The position numbers were made by a program, and so were the translations under genes. A DNA stretch of 6,822 bases from Synergistaceae bacterium (lineage in GTDB: Bacteria; Synergistota; Synergistia; Synergistales; Aminobacteriaceae): positions 1 through 6,822 of the forward strand of contig JAFTBA010000340.1 of NCBI GenBank assembly GCA_017458545.1. Direction: 5' to 3'. Under the pieces are notes generated by a model. It saw only the letters and a list, made by a program, of their open reading frames with translations, ran no database searches and was not told the origin of the DNA. Each line of letters begins with the position of its first letter. Positions within the stretch are counted from its first letter, which is position 1. Of the stretch, positions 1 to 6,641 are shown in pieces.

Positions 1-2306
1 CCGAGAAATTCTTTCTGTCCTGCATTATCGGACGGCGAAAGTATTATCACTGTACGCTGTGAGTAGGTCAGCCCGTAATAGAACACCTTTTCGCGCTCAA
101 CACCTTTTGCTTTTCTGTAAAATTCCTCCTCACCGAAAGCCTCAAAATATACCCTGAAATATTCGGGCATTGTCTCAGGCTCTAACCTCTCATGAAGAAA
201 ATCATTCCACTGTTCACGGGTTAATCCCTGCATCGCAAGATACCTCGAAAGTATGTCCCTGTCCTCCCAGTCATCAAGATTACCGTCAGAAAATATTGCT
301 CTGACACTGTCCTGAACGTGCGATGTTCTTGCAGGGTGTCTGCGGTAACGTTCAAGAAACATTATTACAGTGTTAGTGCCTGTTGCACCGAAAGTATTAC
401 TCCCAAGTTTAACGATTGCCCTTATCTTAAAGTTCCGCAGAATTTCCTCGCGCGCTCCGGTGTAACTCGCCGAGTCATTGCTTAATATGCTCGACGGAAG
501 TATGACCGCTGCAATCCCTCCGTCAGTCAAAAGCTGTCCTATACGTTCGACAAAAAGCACCTCAATCTCGGAACTGTTAGGGCTTAACCTGTCGAGCAGT
601 GAGAACTCTCTGCCTGTGAGTTTCGTGTGCTGTTTGAACGATGCTACCGAGTAGGGAGGATTAGCGGTGAGAATGTCGAATGATGCAGGTTTAATTTGTT
701 CCGAGTCCTCGAGGCCGTCACCGAAGATAATATTGCTTTCACCTGCACCGTTCATGAACATTGAAACTTTTGAGACTCTCGCTAACCTGTAATCCTTCTC
801 AATACCGAAAATACAATCGCGTGTCCATGAGTTATTGCCGTCAGGATTAGGGATGAAGTGATTAACGGCCTCAATCGCCTCAGTTAGGAAATGACCTGCA
901 CCACAGGCGTAATCAATAATTTTCGGCCAAGTCTCGAAACGTTTAAGCGGTAAACAGTCCCAAATGAATCTCGTTATCGGTATGGGCGTGAAGAACTGAC
1001 CTTCGTTCTGCTTAAACCCCCTGTCCAGCAACTGCTCGAACAAATCACCGAGTAACTGTTCTTTGCCCTGTTTGCTGTCATCATTGCTGCCTGATTTAAC
1101 GATCCTGTATCTTTCAAAGAGCTGTACGACTTCAACAAGTATTTTGCCGTTCTGGTAGAACAGCTTTTCGTTGTGAACGTCCTTGAACGCAAAATCGTTG
1201 TTCGTGAAATATTTTAGTTTTCTGAAAGTTTCCGAGAGCTCGCGGATTGCTTCTTTTCTTTTCTGGCCTGTGTAATTCAAAAATAACTGTTCGGGGTAAT
1301 TTGCAGGCACATAAGTTATTTCTTCCATCATGAATTTCTGCATTCCCTCATGATAAAGCTGCTGTAATCTGTCCTGTAAATCCTCGTATGTGTCGCGTCT
1401 TGGTACGTACTGGAATGCTAATTCATCATCATCACCCTTCATGTATTCATCGACAAGTTTGCAGATGAAGAGGGCTATGAGTCTGTTAAAAGCATTTTCC
1501 TTGTCGCTTACGTTGTTGTGCCTGAGTATTTCTTCAAAGGCATTTACTATTCCTTTCTTGTCGTCATCGGTGAAGGGTTTAAGGTCTTTTTTCCGCAAAG
1601 GTTTTATCCCTATGTCATACGCAGCAGAATCCTCTGAAAATATTATGCCGTCATGAAAATCGCAGTTATAAGTTTCTTTCCAGACCGTGAATTTTTCTTC
1701 CGCAGTGTGTGCATTCTCATAGAGCCTTATCGAATCATCTTTGTCTGAACGTTTTTTTGAATGCTCTTTCAGGTTCTCATCATCGGAACAGTTTACGGCA
1801 GGAGACTTGAATATTATTTCGCCGCCTTGAATGTCTGACGTGTAAAGTACGAGCCATTGAGCTGAGATTTCCTGCTGCCAGTAAGAAAACAACTGCCCTC
1901 CGTCAGTCTTAGTGTCTCTGAAAGCCTTGTTGTATTCATTCCCTGCAGTCTTGCATTCGATAATCATAAGGACATCATAAGACCCCTTATTGTAAACGCA
2001 TATATCAGCTCTTCCGCCCTTAGGTACATGGCCGAGCCTCCATTCTTTTTCGAGCTCTATATCTTCAGGCCGATAACCCTTCTCAATTAATCTGTGTACG
2101 CATTCAAAGACCACAAAATTTTCCGGAGCAGTAAATGACGTGTTATGTTCCCTGCCTCTTATCTGCTCAGGGTAAATCAGTCTGCCTCCGGCAAAATCAG
2201 CTTTCATTACACAACCGTTAACATTACGTTCATAAACTGTCCCCGTAATATCCTGAGTAAACCCTGAAATTTTAAGTACCTCTCCAAAATTTTCCCTGTT
2301 AATCAT
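1..2306 (-). CDS. Restriction-modification protein: HsdR-type nuclease domain fused to N6-adenine DNA methyltransferase (C-terminus outside window)
   Basis: I translated the minus strand by hand from the ATG at 2306-2304: 768 codons with no stop before the left edge. The ATG follows a TTGAGGG purine stretch; another ATG at 2311 meets a stop two codons later. Residues about 60-135 look like an HsdR N-terminal (HSDR_N_2) PD-(D/E)XK domain: acidic ELEKEW (84-89), GGRADI with Asp101, then IIECK with Glu117 and Lys119. After a helical, charged linker comes an N-6 DNA methylase (HsdM-like) domain: NEGQFFTP at 434-441, the SAM-binding motif DYACGAGHF at 465-473, and the catalytic NPPY at 549-552. 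The family methylates adenine N6 in a target sequence using S-adenosylmethionine. The visible end, QKEFLG, resembles the point where related methylases continue into a conserved segment, so more protein and perhaps a specificity (S) subunit lie to the left. No helicase motifs are visible. Whether the nuclease is active, and which R-M type this is, cannot be settled here. Confidence 0.9.
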   Translation of the reverse strand, partial: MINRENFGEVLKISGFTQDITGTVYERNVNGCVMKADFAGGRLIYPEQIRGREHNTSFTAPENFVVFECVHRLIEKGYRPEDIELEKEWRLGHVPKGGRADICVYNKGSYDVLMIIECKTAGNEYNKAFRDTKTDGGQLFSYWQQEISAQWLVLYTSDIQGGEIIFKSPAVNCSDDENLKEHSKKRSDKDDSIRLYENAHTAEEKFTVWKETYNCDFHDGIIFSEDSAAYDIGIKPLRKKDLKPFTDDDKKGIVNAFEEILRHNNVSDKENAFNRLIALFICKLVDEYMKGDDDELAFQYVPRRDTYEDLQDRLQQLYHEGMQKFMMEEITYVPANYPEQLFLNYTGQKRKEAIRELSETFRKLKYFTNNDFAFKDVHNEKLFYQNGKILVEVVQLFERYRIVKSGSNDDSKQGKEQLLGDLFEQLLDRGFKQNEGQFFTPIPITRFIWDCLPLKRFETWPKIIDYACGAGHFLTEAIEAVNHFIPNPDGNNSWTRDCIFGIEKDYRLARVSKVSMFMNGAGESNIIFGDGLEDSEQIKPASFDILTANPPYSVASFKQHTKLTGREFSLLDRLSPNSSEIEVLFVERIGQLLTDGGIAAVILPSSILSNDSASYTGAREEILRNFKIRAIVKLGSNTFGATGTNTVIMFLERYRRHPARTSHVQDSVRAIFSDGNLDDWEDRDILSRYLAMQGLTREQWNDFLHERLEPETMPEYFRVYFEAFGEEEFYRKAKGVEREKVFYYGLTYSQRTVIILSPSDNAGQKEFL

Positions 2307-2330
2307 TTCATCAGCCCTCAATCTTTCAAC

Positions 2331-2346
2331 TGGTAATATAATATCC
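2331..2346. promoter_or_regulatory. AT-rich core of the divergent intergenic region, possible -10 for both flanking genes
   Basis: The 79-bp gap between the divergent methylase gene and nnrE has an AT-rich core flanked by GG and CC. On the plus strand it holds a perfect TATAAT at 2337-2342, about 44 bases before the nnrE start. On the minus strand the same bases read TATTAT and TATATT, each one mismatch from consensus, about 30 bases before the methylase ATG. I find no convincing -35 box at normal spacing on either strand. A TG at 2331-2332 could support an extended -10 read as TAATAT. The promoter role is inferred. Confidence 0.45.
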
Positions 2347-2370
2347 TAAAACTGCCGTAAATTTTTACAG

Positions 2371-2376
2371 AGGAGA
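2371..2376 (+). promoter_or_regulatory. Ribosome binding site that decides the nnrE TTG start
   Basis: AGGAGA at 2371-2376, within a longer purine run, lies about 9-10 bases before the TTG at 2386. No ATG or GTG occurs in frame between this site and the conserved domain, so TTG is the best start. The ATT just before it is the only close alternative. Confidence 0.7.
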
Positions 2377-2385
2377 GATAACATT

Positions 2386-3102
2386 TTGCCCCCTGAATAC
2401 GATAACGAACTTGAATATTTTTACGACCCCGATGAATTTCACAGGGAAGTCGTCTACTCAGGAGTTAGTTCCCCCGAAGCATACTCGCGCGAACAGGCAC
2501 GCAACGCTGACAAACGCGCAATCGAAACATTCGGTATTCCGAGCATACTCCTGATGGAGAACGCAGCCCTTGCGGTAGTCCGCGAAGTCAAAGAGTACGC
2601 TGTTTTCGCGGTAATCTGTTCGCCCGGCAGCAACGGCGGTGACGGCCTCGCAATCGCCCGTCATCTCTGCATTATGGGCAAGGACGTTCGCGTTTACATC
2701 ATCGGCGACCCTAAAAAAGGCAGCGATGATTTCCGCACTAACCTCAAAATCATGACGCGCTTAGCTCCTGAAGTCCTTAACACTGTCAACGATGAGAATT
2801 TCAACGAGTTCGAGAGTGCGCTCAAAGGCTGCGAGGCTTGTATCGATGCAATCTTCGGTACAGGTCTTAACCGTCCAGTTGAGGGCATATTCAAACGCGC
2901 AATAGAGGCCATGAACTCATTAACATCTCATATTGTTGCCGTTGATATTCCTTCCGGATTGGACTGCGATACGGGCGAGGAATTAGGAGTTGCGGTGAGG
3001 GCTGCAAGAACTGTTACGTTCCACCGCATGAAAAAGGGATTGGACATTTCCCCTCAATTCGGAGGAGATGTTACGGTCTCATACATAGGTATTCCCGATT
3101 AA
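2386..3102 (+). CDS. nnrE: NAD(P)H-hydrate epimerase, stand-alone YjeF_N domain
   Basis: The family interconverts the R and S forms of hydrated NAD(P)H (NADHX, NADPHX), so that a partner dehydratase can restore the cofactor; it acts in the cytoplasm. The 238-residue product shows the hallmarks in order: SREQARNAD at 34-42, GIPSILLMENAA at 50-61, the nucleotide loop PGSNGGDG at 80-87, IDAIFGTG at 153-160 with the expected catalytic Asp154, and VAVDIPSGLD at 184-193. It ends at GIP, where YjeF_N domains end, so the C-terminal dehydratase (NnrD, YjeF_C) half of the common bifunctional protein of about 500 residues is absent and not nearby. Two oddities are seen: an acidic extension of about 30 residues precedes the domain, and the loop has Ser82 where Asn is usual. 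Ten of the 14 arginines use CGC. The start is TTG. The gene ends 34 bp before the secreted-protein gene and may be co-transcribed with it. Confidence 0.92.
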   Translation: MPPEYDNELEYFYDPDEFHREVVYSGVSSPEAYSREQARNADKRAIETFGIPSILLMENAALAVVREVKEYAVFAVICSPGSNGGDGLAIARHLCIMGKDVRVYIIGDPKKGSDDFRTNLKIMTRLAPEVLNTVNDENFNEFESALKGCEACIDAIFGTGLNRPVEGIFKRAIEAMNSLTSHIVAVDIPSGLDCDTGEELGVAVRAARTVTFHRMKKGLDISPQFGGDVTVSYIGIPD

Positions 3103-3136
3103 TTTAATTTTTTTTTGACAGGAGGATTTATCTTTT

Positions 3137-5920
3137 ATGTTCAAACGTTTCACAACAGCAATTTTCCTTCTCGCGCTAATGTGCGGAGCCTCTTGGGGTG
3201 CGTCCTCAACAACTGAGATTGACCCCTTCAACATTCAGTTCTGGTATGTAAACCCGGATTACGAAAAGGATGTTTACAATCGTTACGGTAACGGTTACTA
3301 CAATTTCTTCTACCAGTTACGGGACGTAACAGGCGCAGGACGTTCGGAAAAAGTAGGAGGCCCTCAGTGGTTTGCAACTGTTTACGAGAATTATTACTAC
3401 GCTGTTCGCAGGGCACTCGGTGACACAACAGCTTCAGGCGACATTTACAGGCGTACTATGGGCGGTGAAATCCCTGACATAACCGTTATGACTGTAGGCG
3501 ATATGCTTGACGGGTTTAATTTTGTTTTTGCCGAAGAGCCTGAACCTTACGCAACATCATGGAGACGTTATATTTCGAGACAGGTCTATGATGTTTACCC
3601 CGACCCTCTAGAAAGTCTGTGTCTGGTCATCACTAACGGTACAGGTGAATTTAACATTGAGTTCGGTAACCCTTATGCGAGGGATTTCCCGTTTTGGTGG
3701 AATTTTCGCGGAACTGCGGCAACAAGTTCAACAACAAAATGGTGGCTTCAGACATTCGATTGGCGCAACGAAACTTATCCTACTGCCGAACCGATAGCAT
3801 ACATTTACAGTTCACCCGACCTTTACGTCCGCAACAACTCAACAGGAAAGTATGAGAAGGGCTATAAGTTTACTGTATCGAGGGATTATTCATCGGACAA
3901 AACTACAGTAATAGCTACGCACCTTCAGTTGAGGGATATGTCGGGAATATCGCAGTACACGATTTCAGGCGATAAAATTTACACCTCAAGGGATGCTCTT
4001 GCTTACACCGTCAGTGCCAGCACCGATAAAGTTTACGACGCTTCCAACACACTGGTCTACACTATCGAAACAGATGCAGCAGGCGACATGTTTATCTGCG
4101 AGATCAGGAACATTTACGAGTCGATAACGTTTGAGGGTTTCGGCAGTGATTACACGCTGTCAATTAATCCTACGGGTGAACAGACTGTTCCTTCAGGCAG
4201 TGCGTTAAACGGAAGGGTTTATGTGAGGGGTATAGCACCTTCAGATTACGGCAGCAAATTAGGCTATATAACTTTCAGACAGAGAGCTAATTTTGCACCG
4301 GGCTACTCTAATTACCGCGAATACTCATCGATACCGTTTGTTATTGCCAACGTTGCTAACGGTAATGCGTCGCTGTATCCGTTAATGTTTGACATGACGG
4401 TTTACAGCAATGACGTTCCCGTCAACAGAATCAAATTCACATGGGACGCTCAGAGTGATAAACCCGATCAGGATTTGGGAACGTTCTTCATGATAGGTTC
4501 GAGGGATGCACAGTATCAGCTTGAGACCCGAATCACTAACCGAACGGGAACAAGATATGAGCTTTACCGTTATGATATGACGGGTTCACAGGAGGGTAAC
4601 CCTGCGAACAGGGACGGTTATGCGAGCATTATGCCCGATCACTGGAAGTATGATCTTACGCCTGACCTTTACGGAACACTGCCTGATTATTTCCGGCTTG
4701 ACGCTCAGAGCCAGATTGCGCCGGGACTCGTTACTGTTTACAAGAACAACATAGGTTCAGGTTACAGGACTATAAACACGGTGAATGACACTACGGAGTC
4801 GTTCAGGCTCAACGAATATTCATCGGCTGCGCCCAAAAATCTGCGTCTCAATTACAAGCGTGTAGGAGGAATGAGACCTATTGAGAACGGTATTCATTCA
4901 CCCGAAAGCGGAGTCAGGGTTCAGGAGTTCAGTATGGCATTCGCTGATGTTGCAGCTAATTCGGATAACACTGCTGCTGAATTACTCAGGTTAACGGGTA
5001 AATATCCCTCAATGATTCTTACGGGGCCTTTAGTGAGCAATCCTGATACTTCTGTAATATCGTCAAAGTCATCAATATCATCATCAGCTGCCGGGAACAA
5101 TGAAGTTGCTGAGGTCAAAACTGTTTACATTAACTCGTCTGCAATAGATGCGTTCAGTTTCACAAAAATTGTTCCTGAACAGACTGAAAATCAAACCGAA
5201 ATGATAAGAAAGAAATCTGAGGATATTCCGTCTCCAGAAGATTCTGGGGATCAATATCCTGAAACCCCTGAGTCAGGTGATACGTCAGGAGTTTCGTTTA
5301 GTGCATCAACGGTGAAATGGATGAGCATTGACATAGGGCTTCAGCCTGTTTCAATACGAATGAGAGTCCCGAGACAGTCGCAGTTAATCGTGAATCACTG
5401 GGACGAACTTGACGGAGCATCGAACTCAAGTGAGGTATTCAGGATATTCTCGCAGTACGGTTCAGTGTGGGTACGTTCAGAGGCAACGGCTGAGAAGGAC
5501 GCAAATTTGTTTACTGCCGTCAACAACAAGGGAAGTAATATCGGAGTGAGTGCTGCTGACTGTATAAGGGCATTCACGTATGATAACGAGTTGTATTTGG
5601 ACTTTATTGTTCTTCTTGCTGACGGTAAGAGCGTGAACAGCGGAATGACTGCCTATGTTGAAGTGTTTAAGGATGACGGAGTGCCTTATGTACTAATAGG
5701 GGACGGGAACGAGAACGCTAAATGGGAAATGACGTTTTATGTTGCGCCTGCAGGAGAGAATCCTACGATACCGACTGATGATAATAAATCGACAGTTGTT
5801 GATTCAGGTGACAAAGGAGTACCGCAGGCTAACAGCTCATCAGGAGGCGGCGGAGGGTGTAATGTTTCCGGAGTCATGGCCGCGATGGTTCTGGGAGTAT
5901 TGCTGAGTAAGAAAAAGTAA
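3137..5920 (+). CDS. Large secreted protein of unknown function with a Synerg-CTERM-type sorting signal
   Basis: I do not recognise the body of this 927-residue protein. The N-terminus is a typical signal peptide: FKR, hydrophobic core 8-16, likely cleavage near Gly21 (S-W-G before A). Cys16 lacks a proper lipobox, so a lipoprotein is unlikely. Residues about 30-235 are rich in Tyr, Phe and Trp (NGYYNFFY, ENYYYAV, FWWNF). Residues 274-310 carry short repeats (see the repeat entry). A Ser-rich stretch (about 639-652) and an acidic Pro/Ser stretch (about 694-718) look like flexible linkers before a C-terminal domain of about 170 residues. The protein ends in a Ser/Gly run (900-907), Cys908, a hydrophobic segment and KKK, the layout of Synerg-CTERM. 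It is therefore probably exported and held at, or processed at, the cell surface. The ATG follows an ideal GGAGGA at 3121-3126. A terminator closes the gene. No catalytic motif was seen; a structural, adhesive or binding role is only a guess. Confidence 0.9.
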   Translation: MFKRFTTAIFLLALMCGASWGASSTTEIDPFNIQFWYVNPDYEKDVYNRYGNGYYNFFYQLRDVTGAGRSEKVGGPQWFATVYENYYYAVRRALGDTTASGDIYRRTMGGEIPDITVMTVGDMLDGFNFVFAEEPEPYATSWRRYISRQVYDVYPDPLESLCLVITNGTGEFNIEFGNPYARDFPFWWNFRGTAATSSTTKWWLQTFDWRNETYPTAEPIAYIYSSPDLYVRNNSTGKYEKGYKFTVSRDYSSDKTTVIATHLQLRDMSGISQYTISGDKIYTSRDALAYTVSASTDKVYDASNTLVYTIETDAAGDMFICEIRNIYESITFEGFGSDYTLSINPTGEQTVPSGSALNGRVYVRGIAPSDYGSKLGYITFRQRANFAPGYSNYREYSSIPFVIANVANGNASLYPLMFDMTVYSNDVPVNRIKFTWDAQSDKPDQDLGTFFMIGSRDAQYQLETRITNRTGTRYELYRYDMTGSQEGNPANRDGYASIMPDHWKYDLTPDLYGTLPDYFRLDAQSQIAPGLVTVYKNNIGSGYRTINTVNDTTESFRLNEYSSAAPKNLRLNYKRVGGMRPIENGIHSPESGVRVQEFSMAFADVAANSDNTAAELLRLTGKYPSMILTGPLVSNPDTSVISSKSSISSSAAGNNEVAEVKTVYINSSAIDAFSFTKIVPEQTENQTEMIRKKSEDIPSPEDSGDQYPETPESGDTSGVSFSASTVKWMSIDIGLQPVSIRMRVPRQSQLIVNHWDELDGASNSSEVFRIFSQYGSVWVRSEATAEKDANLFTAVNNKGSNIGVSAADCIRAFTYDNELYLDFIVLLADGKSVNSGMTAYVEVFKDDGVPYVLIGDGNENAKWEMTFYVAPAGENPTIPTDDNKSTVVDSGDKGVPQANSSSGGGGGCNVSGVMAAMVLGVLLSKKK
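3971..4078 (+). repeat. Two tandem 54-bp (18-residue) coding repeats in the secreted protein
   Basis: Residues 279-296 and 297-314 align without gaps: both begin DK(I/V)Y, have Leu at position 10 and Tyr-Thr-(V/I) at 12-14. Six of 18 residues are identical and several more are conservative. A weaker upstream unit ends QYTISG at 273-278, so the YT(I/V) motif recurs at 274, 290 and 308. The DNA copies have diverged clearly, so this is an old protein-level duplication, probably of a beta-strand unit. Confidence 0.6.
5834..5917 (+). other. C-terminal sorting signal region (Synerg-CTERM-like)
   Basis: This encodes residues 900-927: three Ser, five Gly, Cys908, about 15 mostly hydrophobic residues (MAAMVLGVLL at the core) and three Lys. 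The three-part plan of small-residue motif with Cys, membrane segment and basic tail is shared with other CTERM sorting signals that are processed by membrane proteases. The specific link to Synergistota rests on motif recognition. Confidence 0.75.
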
Positions 5921-5936
5921 GAAACAGAAATAACTG

Positions 5937-5966
5937 AATGCCTCCCTGATTTTGGGAGGCGTTTTT
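5937..5966 (+). terminator. Rho-independent terminator after the secreted-protein gene
   Basis: A perfect 7-bp GC-rich stem pairs GCCTCCC (5940-5946) with GGGAGGC (5954-5960) around a 7-base loop. Flanking A-T pairs and a T·G pair can extend it to about 10 bp. GTTTTTGT follows at 5961-5968. It starts 17 bases after the stop codon and separates this transcript from smpB. Confidence 0.93.
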
Positions 5967-5990
5967 GTGTTGTAACAAACCTGCGGTGAT

Positions 5991-6018
5991 TTGCGGAAAA
6001 AGATAATTCGTGTATAAT
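5991..6018 (+). promoter_or_regulatory. smpB promoter with perfect TATAAT, placed for a leaderless transcript
   Basis: TATAAT at 6013-6018 matches the -10 consensus exactly. TTGCGG at 5991-5996 is a poor -35 (three of six) at 16-bp spacing. With normal -10 to start-site spacing, transcription would begin at about 6024-6027, on or just before the A of the smpB ATG at 6027. There is no Shine-Dalgarno sequence between the -10 and the ATG. Confidence 0.75.
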
Positions 6019-6026
6019 GCGTTGCT

Positions 6027-6515
6027 ATGTCAGGTTCAGATCGCAGCAACAACAAGACAGTTGCATTAAACCGAAAAGCGAAGCATGATTACTTTATACT
6101 CGATGCGTTCGAGTGCGGAATAGTTCTGACGGGAACGGAGATAAAAAGTGTCAGGGCAGGAAACTTAAACTTAAAAGACTCATATGCTTCGCTGGAGAAC
6201 GGTGAATTGTGGCTGTACGGGGTACATATATCGCCCTACGAGAAAGGCACATATTACAATCACGAACCCGAACGCGACCGTAAACTCCTTATGCATAAAC
6301 ATGAACTGTTAAGGCTGAGGAACAAGATACGCGAGAAAGGTTTAACGTTAGTGCCGTTAAGCGTGTATATTAAGGGCGGAAGGCGCGCTAAAGTTGAGTT
6401 AGCACTCGTAAAAGGAAGGACGACTCACGATAAACGCGACATGATAGCTGACCGTGATGCGAAGAGGACGATAGCCAGAGCTGTGAGAGGGAAAGGGCAT
6501 TACGATGAAGATTAG
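6027..6515 (+). CDS. smpB: SsrA-binding protein SmpB
   Basis: SmpB binds the tRNA-like part of tmRNA, delivers it to ribosomes stalled on mRNA without a stop codon, and places its C-terminal tail in the empty decoding path. The 162-residue product has normal length and the family motifs: NRKAKHDYFI at 15-24, GIVLTGTEIKS at 31-41, LKDSYA at 49-54, the RNA-binding HISPYEKG at 67-74, NHEPERDRKLL at 78-88, and the basic tail THDKRDMIADRDAKR at 133-147. The ATG at 6027 is the only sensible start: it lies 14 codons before the conserved Asn15 with no other candidate between. No Shine-Dalgarno site precedes it. The promoter position suggests leaderless translation. The stop codon TAG (6513-6515) abuts or overlaps by one base the tmRNA gene, its functional partner. 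Confidence 0.97.
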   Translation: MSGSDRSNNKTVALNRKAKHDYFILDAFECGIVLTGTEIKSVRAGNLNLKDSYASLENGELWLYGVHISPYEKGTYYNHEPERDRKLLMHKHELLRLRNKIREKGLTLVPLSVYIKGGRRAKVELALVKGRTTHDKRDMIADRDAKRTIARAVRGKGHYDED

Positions 6516-6562
6516 GGGGCGACAGGTTTCGACAGCGCGAAGGAGGGTCTGAAGGAGCAGGC

Positions 6563-6595
6563 CGGGGATAGTCTGTAATCACCCGTAAAACTATC
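6563..6595 (+). other. tmRNA pseudoknot 1
   Basis: This is an H-type arrangement upstream of the tag frame. A 4-bp GC stem and a perfect 6-bp stem (GATAGT with ACTATC) interleave in the order stem 1, stem 2, stem 1', stem 2'. It is the pseudoknot that positions the resume codon in other tmRNAs. Confidence 0.85.
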
Positions 6596-6614
6596 GGACA
6601 AAACAATAAAAGTC

Positions 6615-6641
6615 GAAGATAATTTCGCATTAGCGGCTTAG
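6615..6641 (+). other. tmRNA proteolysis tag frame, tag (A)EDNFALAA
   Basis: Codons GAA GAT AAT TTC GCA TTA GCG GCT TAG encode EDNFALAA. The alanine charged on the tmRNA comes first, giving AEDNFALAA with the normal ALAA end recognised by ClpXP-type proteases. GAA is chosen as resume codon because AAAAGTC just before it matches the AxTAGTC-like element that precedes the resume codon in E. coli tmRNA. Confidence 0.88.

Noticed and set aside
1390..1656. 88-codon plus-strand open frame
   Set aside because: It lies wholly opposite the methylase coding sequence, has a Ser/Leu/Phe-biased shadow composition and no good ribosome binding site.
3115..3120. Perfect TTGACA just before the secreted-protein gene, as a -35 box
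   Set aside because: It lies at the end of a T run and next to the ribosome binding site. A -10 at 16-18 bp would fall on or inside the start codon, and no TATAAT-like hexamer is there. Probably chance.
3103..3120. T-rich run after nnrE as a terminator
   Set aside because: No inverted repeat precedes the T run, so there is no hairpin to support intrinsic termination.
3161..3187. Lipoprotein signal (lipobox) at Cys16 of the secreted protein
   Set aside because: The residue before the Cys is Met, not Gly, Ala or Ser, so a signal peptidase I site near residue 21 fits better.
5840..6055. 71-codon minus-strand open frame over the terminator
   Set aside because: It covers the end of the secreted-protein gene, the terminator and the smpB promoter; no motif or start signal supports it.
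6490..6514. A dedicated ssrA promoter inside the end of smpB
   Set aside because: TACGAT at 6501-6506 is a partial -10 match, but its spacing to the RNA 5' end is slightly long and no -35 is present at the expected place.
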